A DNA stretch of 64,000 bases from Tubulanus polymorphus (taxonomy: Eukaryota > Nemertea > Palaeonemertea > Tubulaniformes > Tubulanidae), in the NCBI RefSeq assembly GCF_964204645.1, contig NC_134026.1, positions 31,836,245 to 31,900,244 on the forward strand, in the 5' to 3' direction. Made by a program: the position numbers and the translations under genes. Position 1 is the first letter of the stretch; every line of letters begins with the position of its first letter. Shown here piece by piece: positions 31,263-46,099 of this stretch. A model generated the notes under the pieces. It had not been told where the DNA came from, did no database searches, and saw only the letters and a list, made by a program, of their open reading frames with translations.

Positions 31263-32144
31263 GTCAAGTGTCCATGTGGCAAATTTGGAAAATTATTTTT
31301 GAGTTATACCTTAGAAAATGGGCTTTTAAAATCATTAGACCAGTCTTGTTAGATTGGCTAAATAACTAAAATGGTCTTAGACTGGTCTTAAGTTGTTAGA
31401 TTGACTATAGAACTAAAATGAACGTAGACTGGTCTTAAGCTGTTATTATTGTTAGAACCAAAATCAGTTAGAATCAAAAATCAAAAAGACTAAGTGGCAA
31501 ATTTGTAAAAATGGATTCAGGTCTGATCCGTGTGATCCAGTTGACCTAGGATTATTTGATTAGAGTCAGACTCATTGATTACGTAGGATGGAGATAGATG
31601 GAGCCACAGTTTGTGCTTTGAACAATGATGAGTGATGCTCTTGGCGTTTCACTCACCAGGAGAAAGTTCCCCCCCCCCATAACTTCTTTAGATAGAAATC
31701 TCCAGATAGAATTCTGTTTTTGTCTTATTTGTCAGTGTATATATGTCTGGTGATGGTGACATGGATGGTGATAGGACAGTACAGCCTGGGTGATGTTGGG
31801 GTAGGGTAATGTGATTCAGAGAAAGTGGTCGCGTCCGGACTGGCATTACCTCCTTCCCTTCCTCCTTCCCGCGCTTACTATTCCACAATCTCTATATGAG
31901 ATACATCGAGAATGATGCTATTGAAGATTGAATTCATCGATTCATTTTGGAATTGAAACTTGTTTCATGGAACAAATGGTGCTGCAAATAAACAATATCA
32001 TCAAACAATGATTCTGATTAACTATAGTGAACTGCTGCCCTTTACTACTGGTTTTAAAAGCACTGATTGAGATGGATTTAAACCCAGTTCATTTACTATA
32101 TTTCCTATATATACACTTACTGCCATGTGGTACTGATACATAGC

Positions 32145-32200
<56 letters not shown>

Positions 32201-33049
32201 ATAAGAAAAAGAAAGAACATGAAAAGAGTGGGGTCCGAGAGCAATTCGAAGGTTTAGTGTCCTGCTGGCTTATCGAGTGGGCAGGGGTCTATTCCTACCT
32301 CGACTCAAAAAAAAGAAGAAAAAAAAAGAGGGGTTCGAGAGCAATTCGAAGGTTTAGTGTCCTGCACGCCTAGATGGCGGGCAGGGGTCTATTCCTACCT
32401 CGACTCAAAAAAGGTGAGCTTAAAGCCACCAAGCACAAAAGTGGGGTCCAAAGGGTAGTCCACTACTGGCTTAGAGAGCGGGCAGTGGTCTATACCTACC
32501 TCACGTGCTTAAAAATGTTTGCAAAAAATGGCAAATAAGAAAGTGTGTGAGAGTGAGAGAGTGAGAGAGGCTGAGGCTGAGTTTCATGTATCACTGGGCG
32601 TAACGTGATAAATATAAGAGAAATAATTCACAGAAAATCTTGAATAATTTAATTGTGGGTTCAGAGTCTATTTCTCATCAGTTTGCTATTTGTAAAGCTT
32701 GTAGTTGGGTAAAAACTATTCAGATATTTGTGAATCAGAAGATTTTGCCGTCATTTGCTTCATGAATCGTTCACTTGTTAAAATGAATCATGTGACACAC
32801 ATTTAAAATACTGTTACTGATTTGTCATTGTTTTGATGGTGTCTTAATATTCAATATGTTGCAGGTATCGTCTCCTAGTATTTCACATAGAATTGAGGAG
32901 TAGTTTGAGGGATTGGGAGGGTTGGAGAAGCATTGAGATGTCTAAAGGGAGTGGCCTGGAGGAGGCTGAGAGACTGACCGACCCCATCAATCACTCATCA
33001 CACTCTGTACTGTCCTAGCTCCACCCCTTATATCACATCACGTACCTCC
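31263..33049. other. Loop region between the inverted-repeat arms
   Basis: No ORF or known gene. It holds short TAGACTGGTCTTAA repeats (31320-31445), a (GA)n run at 32148-32198 and the three ~105-bp copies at 32228-32515. Confidence 0.7.
32228..32515. repeat. Three diverged copies of a ~105-bp unit
   Basis: Copies start near 32230, 32331 and 32441. They share GGGGTCC/GGGGTTC, GGTTTAGTGTCCTGC and GGCAGGGGTCTATTCCTACC, with A-rich spacers between the copies. The third is the most diverged. This looks like a tandem SINE-like sequence; origin not recognised. Confidence 0.6.
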
Positions 33050-33982
33050 CAACCTTCCACAGACACCACCCCCGACCTCACCCTCACCTCAACAACACCA
33101 AACATCCTGACCCCGTATTACCCAAACTTACACTTTCATATTACTCTAACTGTACCTTACCCTATCCTTAACACTCTTCACACACTGCCCCCTACCTTAC
33201 ACATACCATACCAGCATCACACCTGTACCGCCCTCTACCAGCAACCTTTCAATCCGTTATCATACACCTCCCTAACTATACATCGTACACTACCACATAC
33301 ACCCACCCCAAACAGTTGTATATTAAACTGATCATCTAATCCAACCACATCAAACAACCCTGCATCATCCCACCTGACCTTACCTTATCACAATGTCCTA
33401 TCCTCCCCTAACGTGTCAAATCCCATACCCTGTCTCATTCCATACCCAAACCTCATACTCCTCATTCCCTCCATGATTGAATAAGTAGAAATGTTACGAT
33501 GTTGTAGTTACACGGATGAGAATGATTCTTATCGCTAATGAAGATGAGAGAACAAACATTCTTCAAACTGAGGAGGAATAAGTGAATAAATGACTGCAGT
33601 GTTACACAGTCAATGTAACATGTACATCAGTTATATCTCTATTAGACTGATACAATGAGTGAAACTTCTACAGTTACAATCTGACACAAATCAAACTGCG
33701 TCAGAAAACATTTTACAACTTTCTCGTTTTCTATCACTTTGGTTTCAGATGTGCTTCATATGTATTCAATAGAATGTGTTATCATTATTTCAGTTGTAAT
33801 GATTAGGTTGATTCAGTGGTCGCTGTAAGGAACTCTGATCTACAGCTGTGTGTGAAGTGAGCTGAAGATGGATACAGATACTCGCTGGAGATAAATTTAA
33901 TAACCGTTATAATCATTCGACATTTTGTTTTAGTCTGTTAGAAGATAAACTGAATTCTGATCCTGAACATGTTTCAACTCCT
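33050..33982 (-). repeat. Large inverted repeat, right arm
   Basis: This is the contiguous counterpart of both left-arm pieces. Its inner part (33050-33480) is very pyrimidine-rich on the plus strand with frequent ACCTTACC-type words. The outer part contains the exon-like motif of the candidate noncoding RNA after an acceptor at 33931-33933. Confidence 0.9.
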
Positions 33983-34094
33983 CCATCAATACATATCATG
34001 GTTTCCTGTAATAGAATCTGATAAATTGATGTCATTAAGAATTTGTTTTTTCAGTTCAGTGTTCATCATTATAATGTGAAGGGTACAGGATGAA

Positions 34095-34203
34095 TTTACA
34101 GATTCCACTGGTTCCACAGATTCCACTGGTTCCACAGATTCCACTGGTTCCACAGATTCCAATGGTTCCACAGATTCCACTGGTTCCACAGATTCCACTG
34201 GTT
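34095..34203. repeat. 18-bp tandem repeat
   Basis: Six copies of GATTCCACTGGTTCCACA between two exon-like units of the candidate noncoding RNA region. An (ATC)n microsatellite follows at 34562-34648, in its intron. Confidence 0.9.
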
Positions 34204-34307
34204 TATTCAGACATGTCACGTATGTCGACAGAGACTAATTCAATAACAGTTTATCTGAAACACTTATTTCTTAGTTAATGATTCTCCAATTTGTTTTATT
34301 CTTTTAG

Positions 34308-34578
34308 GAGATAACCTGAATTCTGATCCTGAACATTTTCAACTCCACACGATAACTGGTATGTGTATGACAACAGAATTTCAACAGTTTATTTCATGAA
34401 TTTGATAAATTGAAGAATCTGTTATTTTCATTTCAGTGTCAATCATTGCTGAGGAGTTGTAGAATCTGATATACAACTGATTTTCACAGTCAGCTTCACA
34501 CATTAACGGTATGTAATACTTGTGTATGGGTATAATTTAGATAAATCACACTAGTTCTGCCTCATCATCATCATCATT

Positions 34579-34647
<69 letters not shown>

Positions 34648-35375
34648 TAGTTCTGCCTCCTCCTCAGTAGCAGTGTGCATCCTGAGGAAGCAATCAGTCC
34701 TCCTGCAATCAGAGATTGCCCGCTCTGAAGGAGGTCAGGTAACGTTGAGTCTTTAGTTCACCTCGGTTTCAGCTTCTCAGTAACTGTTGGAGCTGCATCT
34801 TACCCGACTAGATTGACTGATTTAATGATTCTACATTTTGTTTTAACCCGTTAGGAGATGACCAATTACCTGCAGAAGACCCGGGATGACCAATTTACCA
34901 ACTACTAGTGATGACCAATTACCAGAAGACCAGGGATGACCAATAGCTAGGCAATGACCAGCGATAACAGTTTGCCAGTATAATTGTATGATTGATTTTC
35001 TGTTTGTGAATGAACTTGAGAACAGTCACTGTTCTTTAATCCTATCAGTTACAGCCATGTTTTGATAAAATATCTTGCACAATCACCTCTAAACCTCTTG
35101 CACAATCACCTCTAAACCTCTTGCACAATCACCTCTAAACCTCTTGCACAATCACCTCTAAATCTCTTGCACAATCACCTCTAAATCTCTTGCACAATCA
35201 CTTCTATCTCATCTACTCTTATTTAACTCTCATCAATCAAAACGTGGTTGTCATTGATAGAATTAGAGACGCTAGGGGCTGACTATGTAAACGCTGGTGT
35301 TGTAGAACCACAGAAACTGAAATCCCAGAATCTATTTTGTAAACCTGAATAAATGTATTTATTATTGTGTTGTGT
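34308..35375 (+). ncRNA. Candidate spliced long noncoding RNA
   Basis: Three stretches are bounded by good splice signals and lack a long ORF. Exon 34308-34358 runs from acceptor TTCTTTTAG to donor GTATGTG, exon 34437-34508 from TTTTCATTTCAG to GTATGTAA, and a last exon from 34855 (acceptor CCCGTTAG) leads to AATAAA at 35348-35353. The first exon repeats a motif (GAATTCTGATCCTGAACAT) also found after an acceptor at 33934 and, inverted, near 28520. This is inference from splice and polyadenylation signals only; there is no expression evidence. Confidence 0.3.
35075..35205. repeat. 23-bp tandem repeat in the candidate noncoding RNA last exon
   Basis: Six copies with core CTCTTGCACAATCACCTCTA. 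The following 35376-35846 has only short ORFs without support. Confidence 0.9.
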
Positions 35376-35846
35376 TGTTTATTCAGCGCGATCTGTGGTG
35401 ATTCAATCACGTGATCCGCTCAAGATTTTTTTATGTCGACTCCCTCCAAAATTCTGGATCCGATGTTATACTGTAGTTTAGACCATAGAACAGTTTTGTG
35501 ATTATGTTTAGATCAACTTAAGTCTAAAATCGCTAATTTGAAACTTTGTTTAAATCATCATTTCACTAAAATTGTCCAAATCCTCGATTGTCAATCTTCC
35601 ATATCCGAAACCCGGATCTAGATTTTGGAATGTTAACGTTTTAATGATAAAACTGGTTTGGGCGACAACCTCAGTTGTGATCATCTATAACCACCATTCA
35701 AACCACGTGCCCGTAGACCAGTTTTGTCATTTATCGCTTTCGCATCCTCCCGAACACGTGAGGCGAATTGTCACGTGGGGATGCGGCCCGGAACCTTTCA
35801 TTGAACGCGAGTGTCGAGTCTCTCGTGTGTGTGTCTGATTGGACGG

Positions 35847-36124
35847 TTAGACTGGTTGCCTGTCCAATACTGCACCGAAATCCCAAAAGGCTAGATTTGA
35901 AGGAAAATCGTCTTTGTTCAGGAAACCGCTATCAAACCGACTTCTCCAACATTGCCGAATAAGGGAATTTCTGCGGTCAGCTGACACCGACTTTTCGTTC
36001 TGTCTACGGCAAAACCATTGTGCAAACCGATTTCAAACAATTGTGCCTTAAGACTGAGAAGAGAAGCGAGTATTATGTTAGACTGGTTGCGGGTGGCGCA
36101 GATTTGGACGGGCAACCGGTCTAA
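35847..36124. mobile_element. MITE with terminal inverted repeats and TA flanks
   Basis: The left end TTAGACTGGTTGCCTGTCCA matches the reverse complement of the right end (TTAGACCGGTTGCCCGTCCA). The imperfect TIR extends for about 30 bp and TA is present at both outer borders. The body is about 278 bp and non-coding. Structure and target preference fit a Tc1/mariner-type non-autonomous element. A shorter related hairpin (GACTGGTT...AACCAGTC) lies at about 27186-27218. Confidence 0.65.
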
Positions 36125-36338
36125 TTTTCACTCGCATAAAGCTTTTCCGTAGAAGTGAGTTCGGGGAGGGGGAGCGATACTGACCCATGGCAAACGAAAG
36201 TCTAAGAGGTCTTAAAATTTTAAGACTAATTTAAAGTTTTCTCCTTTCCTCGGGGCCGGTGTGGGCCTTCTCGACGTTTTCCTGTCATGAGTGTTCAATA
36301 GAGGGCGCTAGTGTGGTGTAATCGATGACCAGTAGATG

Positions 36339-36500
36339 CTTTTTTGATGTATAAATATTTTGTTACGTTTTCATTCTCTAAATTTTCATCACTTCAATGT
36401 TTTTTTGTAAATATTTCTATAAACATGTGTAATAGTTTTCCTCCATATACCATGGAAATGGTTGGAGCGTAAATAAAATCGTAATCGTAATCGTAATCGT
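36339..36500 (+). mobile_element. Retroposon 3' end with (TAATCG)n tail
   Basis: About 160 bp present in copy B but absent from the same place in copy A. It ends in AATAAAATCG followed by repeats of TAATCG, the kind of short tandem tail left by LINEs and their SINEs. It replaces about 19 bp of the original sequence. No ORF remains. Confidence 0.55.
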
Positions 36501-36710
36501 ACTAGGTTTTATTGTAAACAGTTGTATATATGAAGTTAGTCTCATGTTCTTGCATTTAATTCCTCTTAATTCAAAGTTCAGTATTAAATAGAATGATTCA
36601 TTAAAAACCTGTGAAGAGTTTCATTATGTTTTAATTGTATAAACTGTAAATAAATGAAAGAATTAATTATAAAATGATGGTTTGAATTCAGCGCTCTGGG
36701 TTTTATATAA

Positions 36711-36741
<31 letters not shown>

Positions 36742-36916
36742 CACGGACAGGATCAGTGGACCCGGGTTCGAACCTACTCCCGAGACGATTACAAATATAC
36801 TCTGGATCCCATTCTTGTTTTATCTCAAGATTTGAAAATGTACATCCTATATTCAGCATCAGTATCGCTTTGCATCAGTTATCAGTAATTACTTTTGTTT
36901 AAGATATTTACATTTC

Positions 36917-37094
36917 ACCGTACGGTGCTGCCTCTATGCTTATCGGTAGCGGGATTTTCATACACTAACGTGAGTCAACTCTGGCAAGCAAGGGTAACGG
37001 AGTACAAGTGGACAGCGGGACGATTGCCAGAGTTGACTTCACTTAGTGTATGGAAATCCCGCTAACGATGAGCATAGCGGCAGCACTGTACTGT
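36917..37094. mobile_element. Hairpin (foldback MITE-like) element, copy 3
   Basis: This is the copy inside the duplicated ARHGAP19 3' flank. It has the same arms and loop, with a few substitutions at the right outer end (ACTGTACTGT). Confidence 0.75.
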
Positions 37095-37729
37095 CGGGAC
37101 ACCCCTGTACATCCTCTATTCAGCATCAGGCGGGACCACTCTGAATCAGTATCAGTAATTACCAGGTTCGAACCCGGGACACCCCTGTACATCCTCAATT
37201 CAGCATCAGTACCACTCTAAATCAGTATCAGTAATTACCGGGTTCGAACCTGGAACACCCCTATTCATACATCCTCTATTCAGCATCGGGACCACTCTGA
37301 ATCAGTATCAGTAATTACTGGGTTCGAACCCGGGACACCCTGCTTATTAGTTATTGATTCTAAATTCCGGTAGATGGCGCATGCGAAACATGGTTCATTC
37401 TTAAACTTTGCTATCGTCAATTCAATCATTTTGACAGTTCAGCGAAATTCCGATAGATGGCGAACTTATCGTCATGGCTCGAAACCGAGATACCCGTACA
37501 TCCTCTATTCAGTATCAGGACCACTCTGGATCAGTGTCAGTAATTACTGGGTTCGAACCCGGGACACCCCCGTACATCATCTAATCAGCATCGGGACCAC
37601 TCTGAATCAGTATCAGTAATTACAGGGTTTGAACCCGGGACACCCCTGTACATCCTCTATTCAGCATCAGGACACTCTGAATCTGAGGGCACTAGTTTAG
37701 TGTAAGCTTTTACCAGTAGGGGGAGCTAC

Positions 37730-38376
37730 GAGCTCCCTTAGATAAAGCTCGACGATCTCCTTTCCTCGGGGCCGGTGTCGGCCTTCTCGATGATGTTATG
37801 ATCCGGCCTCTGTCGTGGTGATACATGTATAGTTTTAGACCTGTCTCAATCGAGCAGATCGTTTTTTATCGGAATCCTGATGCGCGTAAGACAATGATAT
37901 GTTACACGGACTCGAGTGTCAGAGTTGTAGGTAGGTTATCATTTTTGCACTGTACTTCCCGGGGTCCACTTGACTCGCGGTCGCGCGGCGGGTGGCTGAG
38001 GGGGAAGGGAGCAGCGCGTGATTCTGAGCACTGCACTAGCTTCATCGACGACACGATTTTTGGCAGACTATCCCGAACGAGATTGACTGAAGATGTACTT
38101 TTAACGATTCTTTTGTTTTTTATTTTCTGTTAGTATTTTTCCTAGTAGGGATTTGAACATCCTGGACTATTAAGCTAAAGTGGTTTTCAATACTTCTTTA
38201 AAAAGTCTTTTTAGCGTTTCTTCATTTTTCTTAATTTCCTTGATTGTTCGTTAATTAGACGATATGAATATTAGTTAGAGGCAATAAAGTACTTTTAATT
38301 TTTTTTGCTCCGAGATTTTATTAAGGTTACCGTGGATTAGGAAGTAATTAGTAAATTCAAATAAAATATATTGAAT
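37730..38376. other. Intergenic region upstream of GNB1L
   Basis: It begins with the repeated 37-bp TTTCCTCGGGGCCGGTGT sequence and includes a short GC-rich patch at about 37960-38030. An open plus frame at 37825-38133 has no recognisable similarity. The GNB1L promoter must lie near the right end; no TATA or CCAAT box is obvious. Confidence 0.5.
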
Positions 38377-39735
38377 ATGACAACAAATCCTGATCCCGAA
38401 TTTATATTAAGAAATTTTCAAGTGAAACCAAGTCCAGTGAAATCAATATGTTTAACAGATAACAATGAGCTGCTAGTGGCTGATAGTGATGGTGTAGTAA
38501 AGGTAAAACCCGCCGGTAGTGGGATGTGGAGCGCCCCCTAGTGCCATTGTTTATAGATGTTTGACTGTCTTGTTTTCTAGTTGTGGGATTTAAAAACACG
38601 AAGAATTAAAACAAGTTTCCGAGCTGCCACGTCGAACCAACCAATCACAGCGCTCCGTCTGTGCAACAATACACTCATTACTCAAACTAAAGATGGCGTC
38701 ACGGTCTGGAATCAGTCGCCGCAGACAGGAGCGGGCTCGGAGCATGAATTTCAACAGATAGGTTTGTTATTAAGGGTTCATTCATTTGATACGTATCCAT
38801 AAAATACGTATGCATAAAATTTGAATTTTCCAACCCCCCTCCCCCTCTGTACGCAAAATCGGCCATTTTTCTCATATACATTAAGCATTAAAGTACGCAA
38901 TTGCATTGAGCCCCTCCCCCTCCCCCTCCCCTAATGCGTACGTAATAAATGAATGATCCCTAATGGTTAAATCGGCTTTTCAAATTAATCTCATCAAATT
39001 ATTTCATATTTATCGATTTCAGATTTGATTGATTCAATCGGAGTCACGTTCTGCCCGTGTGAAATAAATCACCACGACGACGCAACAATACTCTGTATCC
39101 CGGGACAACGACAATCAACAATGTACATCAGAAATATTATCACTAGGCAACAGATCATTTTAGAAGCGGATGGACAGTTTGGGATGTGTATGAGTGCTCA
39201 GTTCATCTCCTCACTCGCCGCAGCCAGTGATAGATCCTCACTCGCCGCAGCTGGTGATAGATCCTCACTCGCCACAGTCAGTGAGAAGAGAATGATTCTG
39301 ATTGGTTATGAAAGCGGACATTTATTATTGTGGGATTATAGTAGCAATGAGATAATTAGTTCTACTAAACTACACCAGGAGTCTCTACTGTGTTTTGATT
39401 TTCATAACGGATTAATGAAAGGATTATCCGGTTCCACTGATAATCGGTTAATCTCATGGACGATTGACGCAATGACTCGGACGCTCGTGGTTCGATCAGA
39501 GATTAAAATCACTAATCCGGGAGTAAATACTGTTAAAATACGTCGTGATGGTCGGATATTTGTAACGGGAGGTTGGGATAAAAATATCCGGATATTTAAT
39601 ACGCGTAAAATGAAACAGTTGGCAGTTTTATCATTTCATAAACAACCGATAAATTGTGTGTTATTTCATAAAGATAATTCAGTAATAGTCGGAAGTGAAG
39701 ATGGACAGATTTCAGTCTGGTCTATTTATAAATAA
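38377..39735 (+). CDS. GNB1L: WD40 protein GNB1L (G protein beta subunit-like 1)
   Basis: GNB1L is a WD40 beta-propeller protein. The mammalian orthologue acts with the TTT/HSP90 system to stabilise PIKK kinases. Three exons, 38377-38502, 38581-38761 and 39023-39735, join in phase to 339 residues (human 327). Landmarks are the N-terminal DPEFILR, the WD repeat with LWDLKTRR, LLLWDYSSNEI, the conserved ITNPGVNTVKIRRDGRI and VTGGWDKNIRIFNTRKM segments, LAVLSFHKQPINCVLFH and the end ISVWSIYK. Collinear similarity to human GNB1L runs to the last residues. AATAAA lies at 39813-39818. Intron 1 is only 78 bp, and intron 2 carries a MITE. The gene converges on RPS6KB1. Confidence 0.95.
38771..38963. 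mobile_element. MITE in GNB1L intron 2
   Basis: The left end TAAGGGTTCATTCATTT and the right end, reverse-complemented as TTAGGGATCATTCATTT, form TIRs of about 26 bp that continue into TACGTA. The element is 193 bp and C-rich in its centre. From memory the ends resemble ISL2EU-type DNA transposon termini; that assignment is uncertain. Confidence 0.6.
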
Positions 39736-39891
39736 AGCATTTCCGGAGCCATCCATCGTTTAGTGAAAACTCTTTGGAGCCATCCATTATTATTAGAGAT
39801 GTGTCAACGATCAATAAACTCTAACACTGTTTTTAATACTGCGACAAATGTGTCTTTTATTATTTTATAATGATTTTAATCAATTTCAGAT

Positions 39892-40008
39892 GAACAACCA
39901 AACGGACCATCTCATTCTCAAATTACAAACATAGGTTACTCCACATCGACGGGACAGTCCATTCCGCAGGATAAGGGAGGGGAAGCTAGCTATAAAGCTG
40001 ATATATAA
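39892..40008 (+). other. Orphan exon-like ORF downstream of GNB1L
   Basis: After acceptor CAATTTCAG (ending 39891) a frame stays open to TAA at about 40006-40008. Read with one base carried in, it gives (D)EQPNGPSHSQ ... SYKADI. Its phase fits the donor of GNB1L exon 2 (phase 1), so it could be an alternative terminal exon, or a fragment of something else. I do not recognise the peptide. Confidence 0.25.
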
Positions 40009-40570
40009 ATTAAGAGAAAGAGATTCAATATCAACAACCGATAAAACCTTGAAGGGGGAGGGGGGTTAGGAGGGAGGACAGATAACACAATATACATCTC
40101 TTTATGCTCAGTTCATACATCATACATCGTTTTATGCATATCATTGATTTAAGTACATCTCTCTAGTGGGCGTGGCTTACTACGAATGAGTGACAGATAT
40201 TCATTATTTGGAAGACAAACCATTAACTAATTATTATCCATATAATTCTTACCTTTTCTCAATGTGTACCAAAGAGAAACTAGAATTAATAATCGAACCG
40301 CAGCCCACATTGGACCAGGGCTGACCACGAAGCCCATACGGGACCGAACTGCTCTGGGTTAAATATAAAACCAGGTTTAAATCCGTTAGTTTCAATCTTC
40401 CAAGCTATAAACACTGTTTCAAACATAAATCAAAAGCCACATGCAACATTTTTCACTAAAATCCAGCCATATTTTTCACATATTTGGGAATAGACTATAG
40501 ACCTCTCTCATATAATTAAGGAATGATTCTATTGACTAATAGCGCCCCCTAGGGCCCCCGACGCACACTA

Positions 40571-40669
40571 GTTCAGTTCGGTACACATGAAGCTTTGTGT
40601 TTGCTTTTACTTTTGTATTTGGTTTTACTTTTAGATTGTTTACGACCAGAAGAGGTTGTTGTGGTTGTC
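40571..40669 (-). other. Candidate alternative 3' exon of S6 kinase
   Basis: On the minus strand, acceptor CTATTTGCAG at about 40669-40680 is followed by a frame TTTTTSSGRKQSKSKTKYKS... that ends about 32 codons later. The peptide is strongly basic. It lies downstream of the normal RPS6KB1 stop and is in phase 0. It would need a cryptic donor in the last RPS6KB1 exon; an ACTGTATGT inside the Ala/Thr-rich tract fits. Vertebrate S6K2 also ends in a basic nuclear signal, so the idea is plausible but unproven. Confidence 0.25.
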
Positions 40670-41064
40670 TGCAAATAGATAAAAACAAAAAACCACGAGA
40701 AAATATAAAATCCCTAAAATATACTTCATATTTACAGGTCTATAATATTCACCACCACACGTTTTCAGTGTTGGACCAAGAATAAATTCATCATTTCAGC
40801 AAATTGTTTTTTTGTATAAAGCGAACGCGGAGCGAAGAATAAAAAATAGAAATTTAGCACCGACTGTTTTTGAATCCTGTAGGTTGAGGTTAAAATAGTA
40901 TCACCTGAATAAATACCACCTATTTATTAGTGCCGCACAAAAAAAACCCATTTTCATTCATCGATTTATTTACTATTTACACGGTTTTTTAATCGTTTTA
41001 AATATCGTTTTTTTAATTCAATAATTTCCTAAAAATTGATAGAAGCAGCTAATTAAGATTAAAG

Positions 41065-45344
<4,280 letters not shown>

Positions 45345-45977
45345 TTCTATAAATATCACTCATACAAACAGTACAGCAGTTTATATCGATATGTCACACA
45401 TTTCACAGAATAGAGGAAATCACCGAAACCGGCGCAAGGTGAAGGGCGATCCCGACTGACGTCATCAGTCACGTGGCCACCGCAAACTAACCAATCAACA
45501 GCTAGGGTTAGGGTTAGGATTACTCGGCGGATCGGGAACCTTGAGTCCGGCGACCGAGATTTACCACAATTCTCACAGAGGGCGCTAGGGTTAGGGTTAG
45601 GGCTACTCGGCGGATCGGGAACCTTGAGTCCGGCGACCGAGATTTACCACAATTTTCACAGAGGGCGCTAGGGTTAGGGTTAGGGCTACTCGGCGGATCG
45701 GGAAGCTAGGGTCCGGCGACCGAGATTTACCACAATTCTCACAGAGGGCGCTAGAGTTAGGGTTAGGGCTACTCGGCGGATCGGGTATTTTGAATCCGGC
45801 GACCGAGATTTACCATAGTTCTCACAGAGGGCGCTAGGGTTAGGGTTAGGGCTACTCGGCGGATTGGGCAATAGAAGTCCATCAACCGAGATTTACCGTA
45901 AACCGTATAGAGGGCGCTGTATCAAATCCAAGTCAATTAAGTTTATTTATTGACAGGTATTGAATAAAAAACCAGAA
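45345..45977. promoter_or_regulatory. Divergent RPS6KB1/PPIL2 promoter
   Basis: The two start codons are 633 bp apart. On the RPS6KB1 side there is a perfect TGACGTCA at 45457-45464 (113 bp from its ATG), an E-box CACGTG near 45470-45475 and a CCAAT at about 45491-45495. The PPIL2 half is built of five copies of an 83-bp tandem repeat, annotated separately. The layout resembles the ANAPC4/ARHGAP19 spacer: TATA-less, CCAAT boxes and TTAGGG runs. Confidence 0.55.
45500..45920. repeat. 83-bp tandem repeat with TTAGGG motifs in the PPIL2 promoter
   Basis: Five copies. CTAGGG starts at 45502, 45585, 45668, 45751 (as CTAGAG) and 45834, an exact 83-bp spacing. Each unit has (TTAGGG)2-3, GCTACTCGGCGGATCGG, CGACCGAGATTTACCA and GAGGGCGC. 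The last copy is the most diverged. Confidence 0.95.
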
Positions 45978-46067
45978 ATGGGTAAAAAACAGCATCAGAA
46001 AGACAAACTGTAAGTTCATCGTTCAATGTAAATACAAGGGGGGTGGTGGGGGGATCCTGCAGAACCT

Positions 46068-46099
<32 letters not shown>

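Larger units (their letters stand above)
36284..37729 (+). repeat. ARHGAP19 3' flank block, copy B
   Basis: This is a shorter direct copy of 13541-16042. It holds the same 3'UTR and AATAAA sequence, the CAG stretch, one hairpin element and a few 76-bp units. It carries an extra insertion at 36339-36500. A related 37-bp sequence with core TTTCCTCGGGGCCGGTGT lies just outside both of its ends (about 36242-36278 and 37757-37793). Confidence 0.9.

Noticed and set aside
28497-33982. Polinton/Maverick or other large DNA virus-like element
   Set aside because: The inverted repeats are suggestive, but the enclosed 1.8-kb loop has no polymerase, integrase, capsid or any long ORF.
37825-38133. 102-codon plus ORF upstream of GNB1L
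   Set aside because: No recognisable similarity and no supporting signals; probably chance in GC-richer DNA.
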